64,000 nucleotides of DNA, from NCBI RefSeq assembly GCF_014654895.1, contig NZ_BNBE01000004.1:806001-870000 (forward strand), read 5' to 3'. The notes beneath the pieces were generated by a model that made no database searches, had not been told where the DNA came from, and was given only the letters and a program-made list of their open reading frames with translations. The DNA is from Streptomyces filamentosus. GTDB taxonomy: Bacteria > Actinomycetota > Actinomycetes > Streptomycetales > Streptomycetaceae. Below, piece by piece: positions 32,073 through 39,426 of the stretch (position 1 is its first letter; each line of letters opens with the position of its first letter). The position numbers and the translations under genes were made by a program.

Positions 32073-32435
32073 TCAGACCGAGGCGGCCTTGGTCAGGATC
32101 GCGCCCATGGCCGCGAGCACGGCGGGCTCGACGCGGTAGTAGACCCAGGTGCCGCGCCGCTCGGACGAGAGGAGCCCGGCCTCCTTCAGCTTCTTCAGGT
32201 GGTGGGAGACCGTGGGCTGGGAGACGCCGACGTCGGAGATGTCACAGACGCACGCCTCGCCGTTCCGGTGGGAGGCGACGGCGGAGAAGAGCCGGAGGCG
32301 GACCGGGTCGCCGAGCGCCTTGAACATGCGGGCGGTGCGCTCCGCCTCCTCCGCGGTCAGCGGCCGCTCGTCCAGGGGCGGGCAGCAGGGCTCCGCCTCG
32401 GACTCCAGTACCGGCAGCAGCTCCGTGTTCGACAT
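32073..32435 (-). CDS. arsR: ArsR-family repressor, N-terminal CC class
   Basis: A 120-residue repressor. The N-terminal pair C17-C18 ('AEPCCPPL') and C62-x-C64 in 'EACVCDI' match the arrangement in which As(III) bridges the N-terminus to the DNA helix, as in the Corynebacterium glutamicum ArsR. The helix-turn-helix is 'VGVSQPTVSHHLKKLKEAGL'. The ATG lies within a 10-bp perfect inverted repeat, so repression is probably direct on its own start. It is divergent from the flavoprotein remnant and arsI. Confidence 0.93.
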   Translation of the reverse strand: MSNTELLPVLESEAEPCCPPLDERPLTAEEAERTARMFKALGDPVRLRLFSAVASHRNGEACVCDISDVGVSQPTVSHHLKKLKEAGLLSSERRGTWVYYRVEPAVLAAMGAILTKAASV

Positions 32436-32460
32436 GAACCTATTTTGACACATGTCGAAC
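32427..32460. promoter_or_regulatory. Perfect palindromic operator over the arsR start
   Basis: GTTCGACATG (32427-32436) and CATGTCGAAC (32451-32460) are exact complements with a 14-base spacer. The arsR start codon (32433-32435) lies inside the first arm. Confidence 0.8.
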
Positions 32461-32502
32461 CAACCCCCAAGAGCCTCGCGCGGCAGATCGCCCCCTCCTC
32501 TG

Positions 32503-32580
32503 GATTCGATGTTCATCTATATTGACGACTGTCTCATCGGATGTCACCCTGAGGTGGCAGACATCGATGGACATCGAATC
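32503..32580. promoter_or_regulatory. Widely spaced inverted repeat before arsI operon
   Basis: GATTCGATGT (32503-32512) and ACATCGAATC (32571-32580) are exact complements 58 bases apart. They flank a TTGACG -35-like box (32522-32527). ACATCGAT also precedes the right arm. Confidence 0.6.
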
Positions 32581-32594
32581 AAGAGGGAATCATC

Positions 32595-32801
32595 ATGAGC
32601 GCCGTCTCCACCTCCCCCGCACCGGCCACGGCCGCCGATCTGCCCGTCGTGGTCGTCGGAGCGGGGCCCATCGGTCTGGCCGCGGCCGCGCACCTGCGCG
32701 ACGCCGCGATCGCCGGGGACCGCGACGCGGCCGGCCGCGTCGAGCTCGTCCTCCCCGAGACGGGGGTCTGCGCGGGCAGCGGCCTCTTCGACACCCCCTG
32801 A
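32595..32801 (+). pseudogene. Internally deleted FAD/NAD(P)-binding flavoprotein
   Basis: Only 68 codons remain. The first 35 encode the FAD-binding start 'LPVVVVGAGPIGLAAAAHL'. The last 25 or so, 'GRVELVLPETGVCAGSGLF', look like the C-terminus of the roughly 430-residue flavoproteins often found in actinobacterial ars operons. The middle is missing, yet the frame is kept. No catalytic core can fold. It is the first gene after the operator and stands 52 bases before arsI. I read it as a remnant; a retained small peptide is possible. Confidence 0.7.
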
Positions 32802-32853
32802 CCCGCCCTTGTCCGCCGACCACTGACGAACACAACCCATACGGAGGAACACG

Positions 32854-33267
32854 ATGTCCCGCATACAGCTCGCCCTGCGCGTTCCCGACCTGGCCGCCTC
32901 CGTCGCCTTCTACACCGGGCTCTTCGGTGTCCGGCCCGCCAAACTCCGCGACGGATACGCCAACTTCGCCCTCACGGACCCGCCCCTCAAGCTCGTCCTC
33001 ATCGAAGGCGCCGAGGGCGAGGACACCCGCCTGGACCACCTCGGCGTGGAGGTCGCCACCACGGAAGCCGTCCGCGCCGCCACCGCCCGGCTGCGCGAGG
33101 AGGGCCTCGCGACGACGGAGGAGACCGACACCACCTGCTGCTACGCCCTCCAGGACAAGGTGTGGGTCCACGGACCGGGACGGGAACCGTGGGAGGTGTA
33201 CGTCGTCAAGGCCGACGCCGACACCCTCGCCAAGCAGCCCGAGCAGCCGGAGAGCACCTGCTGCTGA
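32854..33267 (+). CDS. arsI: ArsI/CadI-family C-As lyase
   Basis: A 137-residue vicinal-oxygen-chelate dioxygenase. Iron ligands by family comparison are Q5, H62 and E114. The trivalent arsenical is held by the vicinal pair C95-C96 in 'DTTCCYAL', the diagnostic ArsI motif; the chain also ends in STCC. ArsI cleaves the carbon-arsenic bond of methylarsenite and aromatic arsenicals. In a cluster that makes C-As bonds it may recycle failed products or protect the cell. The ATG follows ACGGAGGAACACG. Confidence 0.93.
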   Translation: MSRIQLALRVPDLAASVAFYTGLFGVRPAKLRDGYANFALTDPPLKLVLIEGAEGEDTRLDHLGVEVATTEAVRAATARLREEGLATTEETDTTCCYALQDKVWVHGPGREPWEVYVVKADADTLAKQPEQPESTCC

Positions 33268-33309
33268 CCCGGCCGGCCTTCCCCTCCCCCGTCCGCCTCC
33301 GTTCCGGCG

Positions 33310-35589
33310 TCAGTCGCGGAGGAGGAAGAAGAGGTGCAGGGGATCGACGCCGGCCTCGGCGAGGAGGGGGCCGAGGTCGCGGCGGGCCTGTTCGTCCTGG
33401 GCGGTGGGGCGGGGGGCGCCGCTCTGGAAGGCGGCGAGGGGCGTCGCGGGGGCGAGGATGCGGAAGGCCGTCCACTGCCTGCCCCGCTGGCGGACGAGGA
33501 GCGGCCGGTGCCAGGCCATGAAGCAGGGGACTCCCGCGCCCCGCCCCCGGGCGCGGGCGAGCACGGGGCCGGGCCACAGGTCGCCGGGCAGGCCGGCCAC
33601 CACCGTGACGGCCTTCGCACAGGCCCCCTGCGGGTTGCTGAACTCGCCCGCGAGGTGCCAGACGCCGTCCTCGTAGGTCCCGGGCAGATGGGCGGCGGCC
33701 AGGGCGCGGTGCGCCTCGGCGACGGGGTCCGGCACGGAGCGGGCGCGCTCGCCCAGCGCCTCCACGTCGGTCCCGGCGGCCACGGGCGCTCCCCGGCGGC
33801 CGGCCGGCAGGCAGAGGTCCGCCGCCCGCTCCGGCAGGGCGCGGGCCACCGCCGTGCGGCCGAGCCGCCAGGCGGCGGCCGCCACCGGGTCCGCCTCCGG
33901 GCCCTCGAACTCTCCGTGCAGCCCGAGGAGCGACACGCAGACGGCGATCACCGCGTCGAGCCGTTCCTCCTGGTCCTCGGGGAGGTCGCCGTCCGCCGGA
34001 CGGTCCACCGCGTGGAGGGCGCCGAGCAGGTCGGCGGTGACGGCGCGCCAGCCGTAGTCGTCCTCGTCCCAGGCGCCCGCGGCGAGCAGGTGCAGGTGGA
34101 GGGCGGTGACCAGCAGCGACGTGGGCGGCGACCACGGTCGGACACGGGCGTGGTCGCCCGCCCCCTTCTCGGACGCCAGCCGGTGCGCCAGTCCGCCGAT
34201 CCACGCACGGGCCTGCTCGCGGGCCTCGTCGGGGAGGACGGCCGGGCCGTCCTCTCCCCCGTGCCCGTCCCCTCTCCCGTCGTCCGCCGCGAGGGGCCCG
34301 AAGGCCAGTCGTGTCAGTTCCGGCCCCAGCGTCCACCGGCAGTCGGCCACCGTCGGGAACACCGTGTCCTCGGCGTCGAGTTCGCGCAGCCGGGCGATGT
34401 CCTGCTCGAACCGCCGCGCGGTCGCCGGGTCGCCGAACAGGGTCCTGGTCCCGTACTCGCCGGAGAGCGGGGGCGGGGCGTCGGCGGGCCGGTCGGCGGG
34501 GAGCCGGTCACGGACGACGGGCGGAGCGGGTGCTGCGAGCGGAGCGGGCGCTGCGGGCGTCCGGGCGGGGGCGGGCGGTTCCCCTTCCGCCGGCCCGGAC
34601 GCGCGTTCCGCCGGTCCGGACGCGGGCCCGAGCGCGGGGGCGGTGACGGTGGCCAGGACGGCGAGTTCGCAGTTGCGGGCGGGGCCTTCCCCGGTCCCCC
34701 GGGCGGCGTCTCCGACGGCGCGGGCGAGCGACTCCGGCGTCAGGCCGGGGCTTCCGGCGAGCCGGTGCCAGACGTCGCCCTCGCGCCACTCGACGAGCGT
34801 GCCGTGCGACGATCCGGTCCCGTCGCGGCCTGACGCGTCGCGCAGAACCCCCGGGGTGGTCGTCACCGGCATCAGCCGGTCGCGGAGGAGCTTCGGCGCC
34901 TCCCCCGGCGGGTCCATGGAGGCGGCGGGCAGGCGGAGTTCGTCCACCGGGCCGAGGGGGAGCAGGCCGATCAGGGGCCGTCGCAGATTGTGCGCCAGGC
35001 GGACGTCCGCGCCCTCCTTCGTCTCCTCGTCGCCGAAGGCGGGCGCCTGGCAGTGGAGTTCGATCAGCAGGTCGGCGACGTGCCGCAGGTGGGCCGCCCA
35101 CCAGGGGGTCACGGCCACGGCGTCCGGCAGGGCCTCCAGCCAGTCGGCGAGGTCGGCGAGGAGGGGGTGGGACGCCCCTCCGTCCGTGGCGACGACGGTC
35201 CACGGCCCGTCCGCGCCCTCCCGGGCCGACCACGCGGGCCCCCCGGGCCCGATGGCGACGCGGCAGGCGTCGTCCCCGAGCAGCAGGACCAGTTCGGGAC
35301 GGAAGGCGCCGTGGCAGGAGGCGGTGCCGTGGTGGTAGCCGTGCCCGGCCTGCCGGGCCCCGGTCTCCTCGTGCGGGGCGCGCCCGGCGTCCCCCAGGAC
35401 CGCGACGCGGGCGCCGAGCGCCCGGGCCGCCGGGAAGACGGTGGTCTCCAGGGAGGGGAGGTCAGGGGCGCGGCCGAGGACCAGGAGCTCCCTCAGGGGC
35501 GCCTTGTCCGGGCGTTCCCGCCACTCCTCCAGCAGGGAGACCGGTGGGGAGAAGACGCTGTGCACCGTCGCTTTCGCCGTCGCCGTCAT
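33310..35589 (-). CDS. Large PLD-fold protein with degenerate catalytic site
   Basis: A 759-residue soluble protein. The first 200 residues follow the layout of phospholipase D-like nucleases linked to helicases: 'LRELLVLGRAPDLPSLETTV', 'ALGARVAVLGD', then the region where HxK and a GSxN-like motif belong. Here that reads 'FRPELVLLLGDDACRVAIGPGG', so the catalytic histidine and lysine are gone. A disordered Pro/Ala-rich stretch (about 325-370) precedes a larger C-terminal region I do not recognise. It converges on the arsI gene from the right and is probably unrelated to arsenic. The function is unknown; a regulatory or substrate-binding role is possible. Confidence 0.75.
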   Translation of the reverse strand: MTATAKATVHSVFSPPVSLLEEWRERPDKAPLRELLVLGRAPDLPSLETTVFPAARALGARVAVLGDAGRAPHEETGARQAGHGYHHGTASCHGAFRPELVLLLGDDACRVAIGPGGPAWSAREGADGPWTVVATDGGASHPLLADLADWLEALPDAVAVTPWWAAHLRHVADLLIELHCQAPAFGDEETKEGADVRLAHNLRRPLIGLLPLGPVDELRLPAASMDPPGEAPKLLRDRLMPVTTTPGVLRDASGRDGTGSSHGTLVEWREGDVWHRLAGSPGLTPESLARAVGDAARGTGEGPARNCELAVLATVTAPALGPASGPAERASGPAEGEPPAPARTPAAPAPLAAPAPPVVRDRLPADRPADAPPPLSGEYGTRTLFGDPATARRFEQDIARLRELDAEDTVFPTVADCRWTLGPELTRLAFGPLAADDGRGDGHGGEDGPAVLPDEAREQARAWIGGLAHRLASEKGAGDHARVRPWSPPTSLLVTALHLHLLAAGAWDEDDYGWRAVTADLLGALHAVDRPADGDLPEDQEERLDAVIAVCVSLLGLHGEFEGPEADPVAAAAWRLGRTAVARALPERAADLCLPAGRRGAPVAAGTDVEALGERARSVPDPVAEAHRALAAAHLPGTYEDGVWHLAGEFSNPQGACAKAVTVVAGLPGDLWPGPVLARARGRGAGVPCFMAWHRPLLVRQRGRQWTAFRILAPATPLAAFQSGAPRPTAQDEQARRDLGPLLAEAGVDPLHLFFLLRD

Positions 35590-35880
35590 GCCGCCACGCC
35601 CCGTCTCGTCCCCACCGCTCCGACCAGGATGGGATGCCTCGAATCCGTCCGCACGCCCCCGCCTTCCCCCTCGACCGTCCCGACCCTACATCCGGTACCC
35701 GTACGGGAAAGGGCGAGGGGGAAGGCGGAGGACGGGAAGGGGTGCGGGGCGCGGTCGGCGCCCGACAGGAGGACGATCGTTCACGTATATGAATCCGGCG
35801 GGAGTGCGGGCTAGGGTGGGGCGGGCCGGACGTGACCGGTCGACATTTCGAACGTGACGACCTGACCAGGCGGTGCGCAC
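35590..35880. other. Divergent intergenic region
   Basis: About 290 bases between two divergent genes. A possible -10 box TAGGGT lies near 35813-35818, upstream of the esterase gene. No gene or clear repeat was seen. Confidence 0.4.
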
Positions 35881-36855
35881 ATGACCCTGTTCGACATGCC
35901 CCTCGACCGGCTGCGGGAGTACCGGAGCGCTTCGGTGGAGCCGGAGGACTTCGACGCCTTCTGGGCGAAGACGCTCGGGGAGGCGCGGGAGCACCCGCTC
36001 GACGCGCGGTTCGAGCGGGTCGAAACGGGGCTCGCGACGGTGGAGACGTACGACGTGACGTTCGCCGGGTTCGGCGGCCAGCCCGTGAAGGGCTGGTTCG
36101 TCGTCCCGGCGGGGACGGCCGAACCGGTGCCGGCGGTCGTGGAGTTCCTGGGGTACGGCGGCGGGCGCGGGCTCGCGCACTCCCATCTGCTGTGGGCCTC
36201 GGCCGGGTTCGCGCACTTCGTGATGGACACCCGTGGCCAGGGCAGCGGTTGGGCGCCGGGCGACACCGCGGACCCGGTGGGCAGCGCCCCCGCGTTCCCG
36301 GGGTTCATGACGCGGGGCGTGGAGGATCCGGAGACGTACTACTACCGGCGCCTGTACACGGACGCCGTGCGTGCGGTGGAGGCGGCCCGGTCGCATCCGC
36401 TCGCGGACGCGGCCCGCACCGCGGTCACCGGCATCAGCCAGGGCGGCGGCATCACGATCGCCGTCTCGGGGCTGGTGCCGGACCTGGCGGCGGTCTCGCC
36501 GGACGTGCCGTTCCTGTGCGACTTCCCGCGCGCGACGACGGTCACGGACCGCACGCCGTACCGGGAGATCGGCAACTACCTGAAGACGCACCGGGGCCGG
36601 GTGGAGCGGGTGCGGGAGACCCTGTCCTACTTCGACGGGGTGCACTTCGCGGCCCGGGCGACGGCGCCCGCGCTGTTCTCCACCGCGCTGGAGGACCAGA
36701 CCTGCCCGCCGTCGACGGTGTTCGCCGCGTTCAACGCGTACGCGCACGAGGACAAGGCGATCGAGGTCTACGACTTCAACGACCACGAGGGCGGCGGCGC
36801 CTTCCAGCAGGCCGCGCAGCTGCGCTGGCTCCCGGACCGCCTGCGCGTCCGCTAG
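35881..36855 (+). CDS. Acetylxylan esterase / cephalosporin-C deacetylase family
   Basis: A 324-residue alpha/beta hydrolase of the AXE1 family (carbohydrate esterase 7). The nucleophile serine is in 'GISQGGG', the oxyanion region in 'FLGYGGGRG', the acid in 'TALEDQTCPPSTVFAAFN', and the histidine in 'FNDHEGGG'. These enzymes remove acetyl groups from xylo-oligosaccharides, and some act on cephalosporin C. No signal peptide is present, so it works inside the cell on imported acetylated sugars. A LysR gene follows 53 bases later on the same strand. Confidence 0.93.
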   Translation: MTLFDMPLDRLREYRSASVEPEDFDAFWAKTLGEAREHPLDARFERVETGLATVETYDVTFAGFGGQPVKGWFVVPAGTAEPVPAVVEFLGYGGGRGLAHSHLLWASAGFAHFVMDTRGQGSGWAPGDTADPVGSAPAFPGFMTRGVEDPETYYYRRLYTDAVRAVEAARSHPLADAARTAVTGISQGGGITIAVSGLVPDLAAVSPDVPFLCDFPRATTVTDRTPYREIGNYLKTHRGRVERVRETLSYFDGVHFAARATAPALFSTALEDQTCPPSTVFAAFNAYAHEDKAIEVYDFNDHEGGGAFQQAAQLRWLPDRLRVR

Positions 36856-36908
36856 CAACCCCCTTCCTTGGTCTGGACCTGTCAGGGGTGGGGCGTCAAG
36901 CTGGCGGC

Positions 36909-37838
36909 ATGGACTTGGAGTTGCGGCACCTGAAGACGGTCCGGGCCATCGCCGAGGCGGGCAGCCTCACCCGTGCGGCCACCGCCCTCGGACTGGCGCA
37001 GCCCGCCCTGAGCGCCCAGCTGAAGCGGATCGAGCGGGCCCTGGGCGGGGTCCTGTTCGAGCGCGGCAGGGACGGGGTGCGGGCCACCGCCCTGGGCGAC
37101 CTGGTCCTGGACCGGGCGCGGGTGGTGCTGCCCGCCGTGTGCGAACTCCAGGAGGAGGCCGTGCGGTTCGCCCGGGACGGGGCCGCCGGGCACCGGCTCG
37201 GCGGGACCCACGGCCCGCTGCTCGGCGGGCTCGTGGACCGGCTCGCCCGCACCGAGCCGGACGCCCAGGTCACCACGTACACCTCCTGGTCCGAACGGGA
37301 GGTGGCCTGCGGGGTGGTGGCCGGGCGGCTCGACTTCGCGCTCGTCGGCGTCTGCGGCGAGAGCTCCCCGCCCGAGGCGGGGCGGCTCGCCTGGACGGAG
37401 GTGGCCCGCGACCCGGTGTACGTGATGCTGGCCACCGGCCACCCGCTGGCCTCCCGCCCGCACGTCGCGCTCGCCGAACTCGCCGCCGAGGACTGGACGG
37501 ACGTGCCGGGCGACGGCTGCTTCGGCGACTGCTTCGCCGCCGCGTGCGTGCGGGCCGGCTTCACCCCGGCCCGGGTGTACGAGACGGACACCGCCTCCTG
37601 CGTGCACCTGGTCCAGGTGGGCCGGGCGGTGGGCCTCTGCCGGGCGACCTTCCCGGCGACCCCGGGCATCGTCACCCGTCCCCTGACCGGCTCCCCCCTC
37701 CTGTGGCGCCATCTGCTCGGCTGGCACCCCGAGGGCCGCGCGGCGGCCCGCGCCCCCGCCGTCCTCGCCCACGCCCGCGACGCCCACGCGGAGGCCCTGG
37801 CCCGCAGCGCGGCCCGGTCGACGGACACCTTCTTCTGA
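36909..37838 (+). CDS. LysR-family transcriptional regulator
   Basis: A 309-residue LysR protein. The N-terminal helix-turn-helix is 'GSLTRAATALGLAQPALSAQL', followed by a substrate-binding domain in which several cysteines occur (GDGCFGDCFAAACVRAGF). 'MDLELRHLKTVRAIAEAG' is the usual opening. The inducer is unknown. It may act on the esterase gene just upstream or on the protease gene downstream; LysR targets are usually divergent, and here there is none. Confidence 0.9.
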   Translation: MDLELRHLKTVRAIAEAGSLTRAATALGLAQPALSAQLKRIERALGGVLFERGRDGVRATALGDLVLDRARVVLPAVCELQEEAVRFARDGAAGHRLGGTHGPLLGGLVDRLARTEPDAQVTTYTSWSEREVACGVVAGRLDFALVGVCGESSPPEAGRLAWTEVARDPVYVMLATGHPLASRPHVALAELAAEDWTDVPGDGCFGDCFAAACVRAGFTPARVYETDTASCVHLVQVGRAVGLCRATFPATPGIVTRPLTGSPLLWRHLLGWHPEGRAAARAPAVLAHARDAHAEALARSAARSTDTFF

Positions 37839-37980
37839 CGCGCACTCATGCGGTCTTCCTCGCAAGGTGAGTTCGGGGGCCATAACGCGGGGGGGAGGGG
37901 CCAGGTGGAGGCTCCCGCTCCCGGGACGGCGTTCCTACGGTTCTCGGCAGATCCCCCACCGAGAACCGAGGAGACTCCCC

Positions 37981-39351
37981 ATGCTCCGACGACACGCCCG
38001 CGCGGCGTGTACCGCGCTGGCCGCCGCCGGGATGGCGCTGGCCGGCCTCCAGGCCGGGTCCGCGACCGCCGCGCAGCCCTCCCCCGGGTCCGCCCCCTCC
38101 GTGCAGAGCGCCGCCCGTGCGCTCGGCGCGGACCAGGCGCGGCCCGAGCTGCTCGCCGCGATGGGCCGCGACCTGGGCCTCACCCGCACGCAGGCGGAGC
38201 ACCGCCTCGTCAACGAGGCGGAGGCCGGCGCCACCGCCGCCCGGCTCCGGCAGCACCTGGGCGGCTCCTTCGCGGGCGCCTGGGTCGCGGGGGCCGAGTC
38301 CGGCTCCCTGACCGTGGCCACCACCCGCGCCGCCGACCTCGCCGCGATCCGGGCGGCCGGGGCCGGGGCCGCGCTCGTCCGCCACGACCTGACCGCGCTG
38401 GAGCGGGCCCGGACGGCCCTGGACCGGGCGGCGACCGCCGACGCCCCGGTGCGGTACGTCGACGTCCGCGCGAACGTGCTGGTCGTCGAGGAGACCCGGG
38501 CCGGCGCGGGGGACCGCCTGGTGGCGGCCGGCGGCGTGCCGCGGGAGCTCGTGCGGATCGTGCGGTCCGCCGGGGCGCCGCGCCCGCTCTACGACCTCCG
38601 GGGCGGCGACGCGTACTACATGGGCGGCGGCGGGCGCTGCTCGGTCGGCTTCCCGGTGACCCGGGGCACCACGCAGGGCTTCGCGACGGCCGGCCACTGC
38701 GGCCGCGCCGGCCAGTCCACCAGCGGCTTCAACCAGGTCGCGCAGGGCACCTTCCAGGCATCGACCTTCCCCGGCAACGACATGGCCTGGGTCGCGGCGA
38801 ACACCAACTGGACCTCGACGCCGTACGTGAAGGGCGCCGGTGGCGCGAACGTGCAGGTCACCGGCTCGGTGCTGCAGCCCGTCGGCTCCTCCGTCTGCCG
38901 GTCGGGCTCCACCACCGGCTGGCACTGCGGCACCATCCAGCAGCACAACACCAGCGTCACCTACCAGGAGGGCACGGTCTCGGGCGTCACCCGCACGACC
39001 GTGTGCGCCGAGCCGGGCGACTCGGGCGGCTCGTACATCTCCGGCAGCCAGGCGCAGGGCGTGACCTCGGGCGGCACGGGCAACTGCTCCAGCGGCGGCA
39101 CCACCTACTTCCAGCCGCTGAACCCGATCCTGTCCGGCTACGGCCTGACCCTGAAGACCACCGGGTCCGACCCGGGCCCCGGCCCCGGCCCGGGGGAGCC
39201 GCAGCCGGGCGGTACGTGGACGGCGGGCAAGGTGTACGCGGCCGGTGACACGGTCACGTACGGCGGTTCGACCTACCGCTGCCTCCAGGGCCACCAGGCC
39301 CAGGCCGGCTGGGAGCCGTCGAACGTGCCGGCGCTCTGGCAGCGGATCTGA
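37981..39351 (+). CDS. Streptogrisin C-like serine protease with chitin-binding domain
   Basis: A 456-residue secreted S1 protease. It has a signal peptide (about 1-31) and a long alpha-lytic-type propeptide to about residue 205. The catalytic domain has 'ATAGHCG' (His), 'NDMAWVA' (Asp) and 'GDSGGS' (Ser). After a short Pro/Gly linker a chitin-binding module (CBM5/12) ends the chain: 'WTAGKVYAAGDTVTYGGSTY' and 'WEPSNVPALWQ'. This matches streptogrisin C. The propeptide folds the protease and is then removed. AGGAGACTCCCC precedes the ATG. Confidence 0.94.
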   Translation: MLRRHARAACTALAAAGMALAGLQAGSATAAQPSPGSAPSVQSAARALGADQARPELLAAMGRDLGLTRTQAEHRLVNEAEAGATAARLRQHLGGSFAGAWVAGAESGSLTVATTRAADLAAIRAAGAGAALVRHDLTALERARTALDRAATADAPVRYVDVRANVLVVEETRAGAGDRLVAAGGVPRELVRIVRSAGAPRPLYDLRGGDAYYMGGGGRCSVGFPVTRGTTQGFATAGHCGRAGQSTSGFNQVAQGTFQASTFPGNDMAWVAANTNWTSTPYVKGAGGANVQVTGSVLQPVGSSVCRSGSTTGWHCGTIQQHNTSVTYQEGTVSGVTRTTVCAEPGDSGGSYISGSQAQGVTSGGTGNCSSGGTTYFQPLNPILSGYGLTLKTTGSDPGPGPGPGEPQPGGTWTAGKVYAAGDTVTYGGSTYRCLQGHQAQAGWEPSNVPALWQRI

Positions 39352-39380
39352 CCGCACCCCGCTCCCTCCGCGTGCGGAGA

Positions 39381-39411
39381 GCGCCGTCCGCCCCCGCCGG
39401 GCGGGCGGCGC
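39381..39411. terminator. Hairpin between protease and methyltransferase genes
   Basis: GCGCCGTCCGCCC (39381-39393) pairs with GGGCGGGCGGCGC (39399-39411) with one mismatch and a 5-base loop, between convergent genes. Confidence 0.7.
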
Positions 39412-39426
39412 CCTCGCGCGTCCCGC

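Noticed and set aside
18967..33267. Bisenarsan-type or arsenosugar (ArsS) pathway
   Set aside because: No PEP-mutase-like gene, no PKS and no ArsS-type CNxxC motif or DUF3641 domain is present. The RCCVKC enzyme points to the ArsL route.
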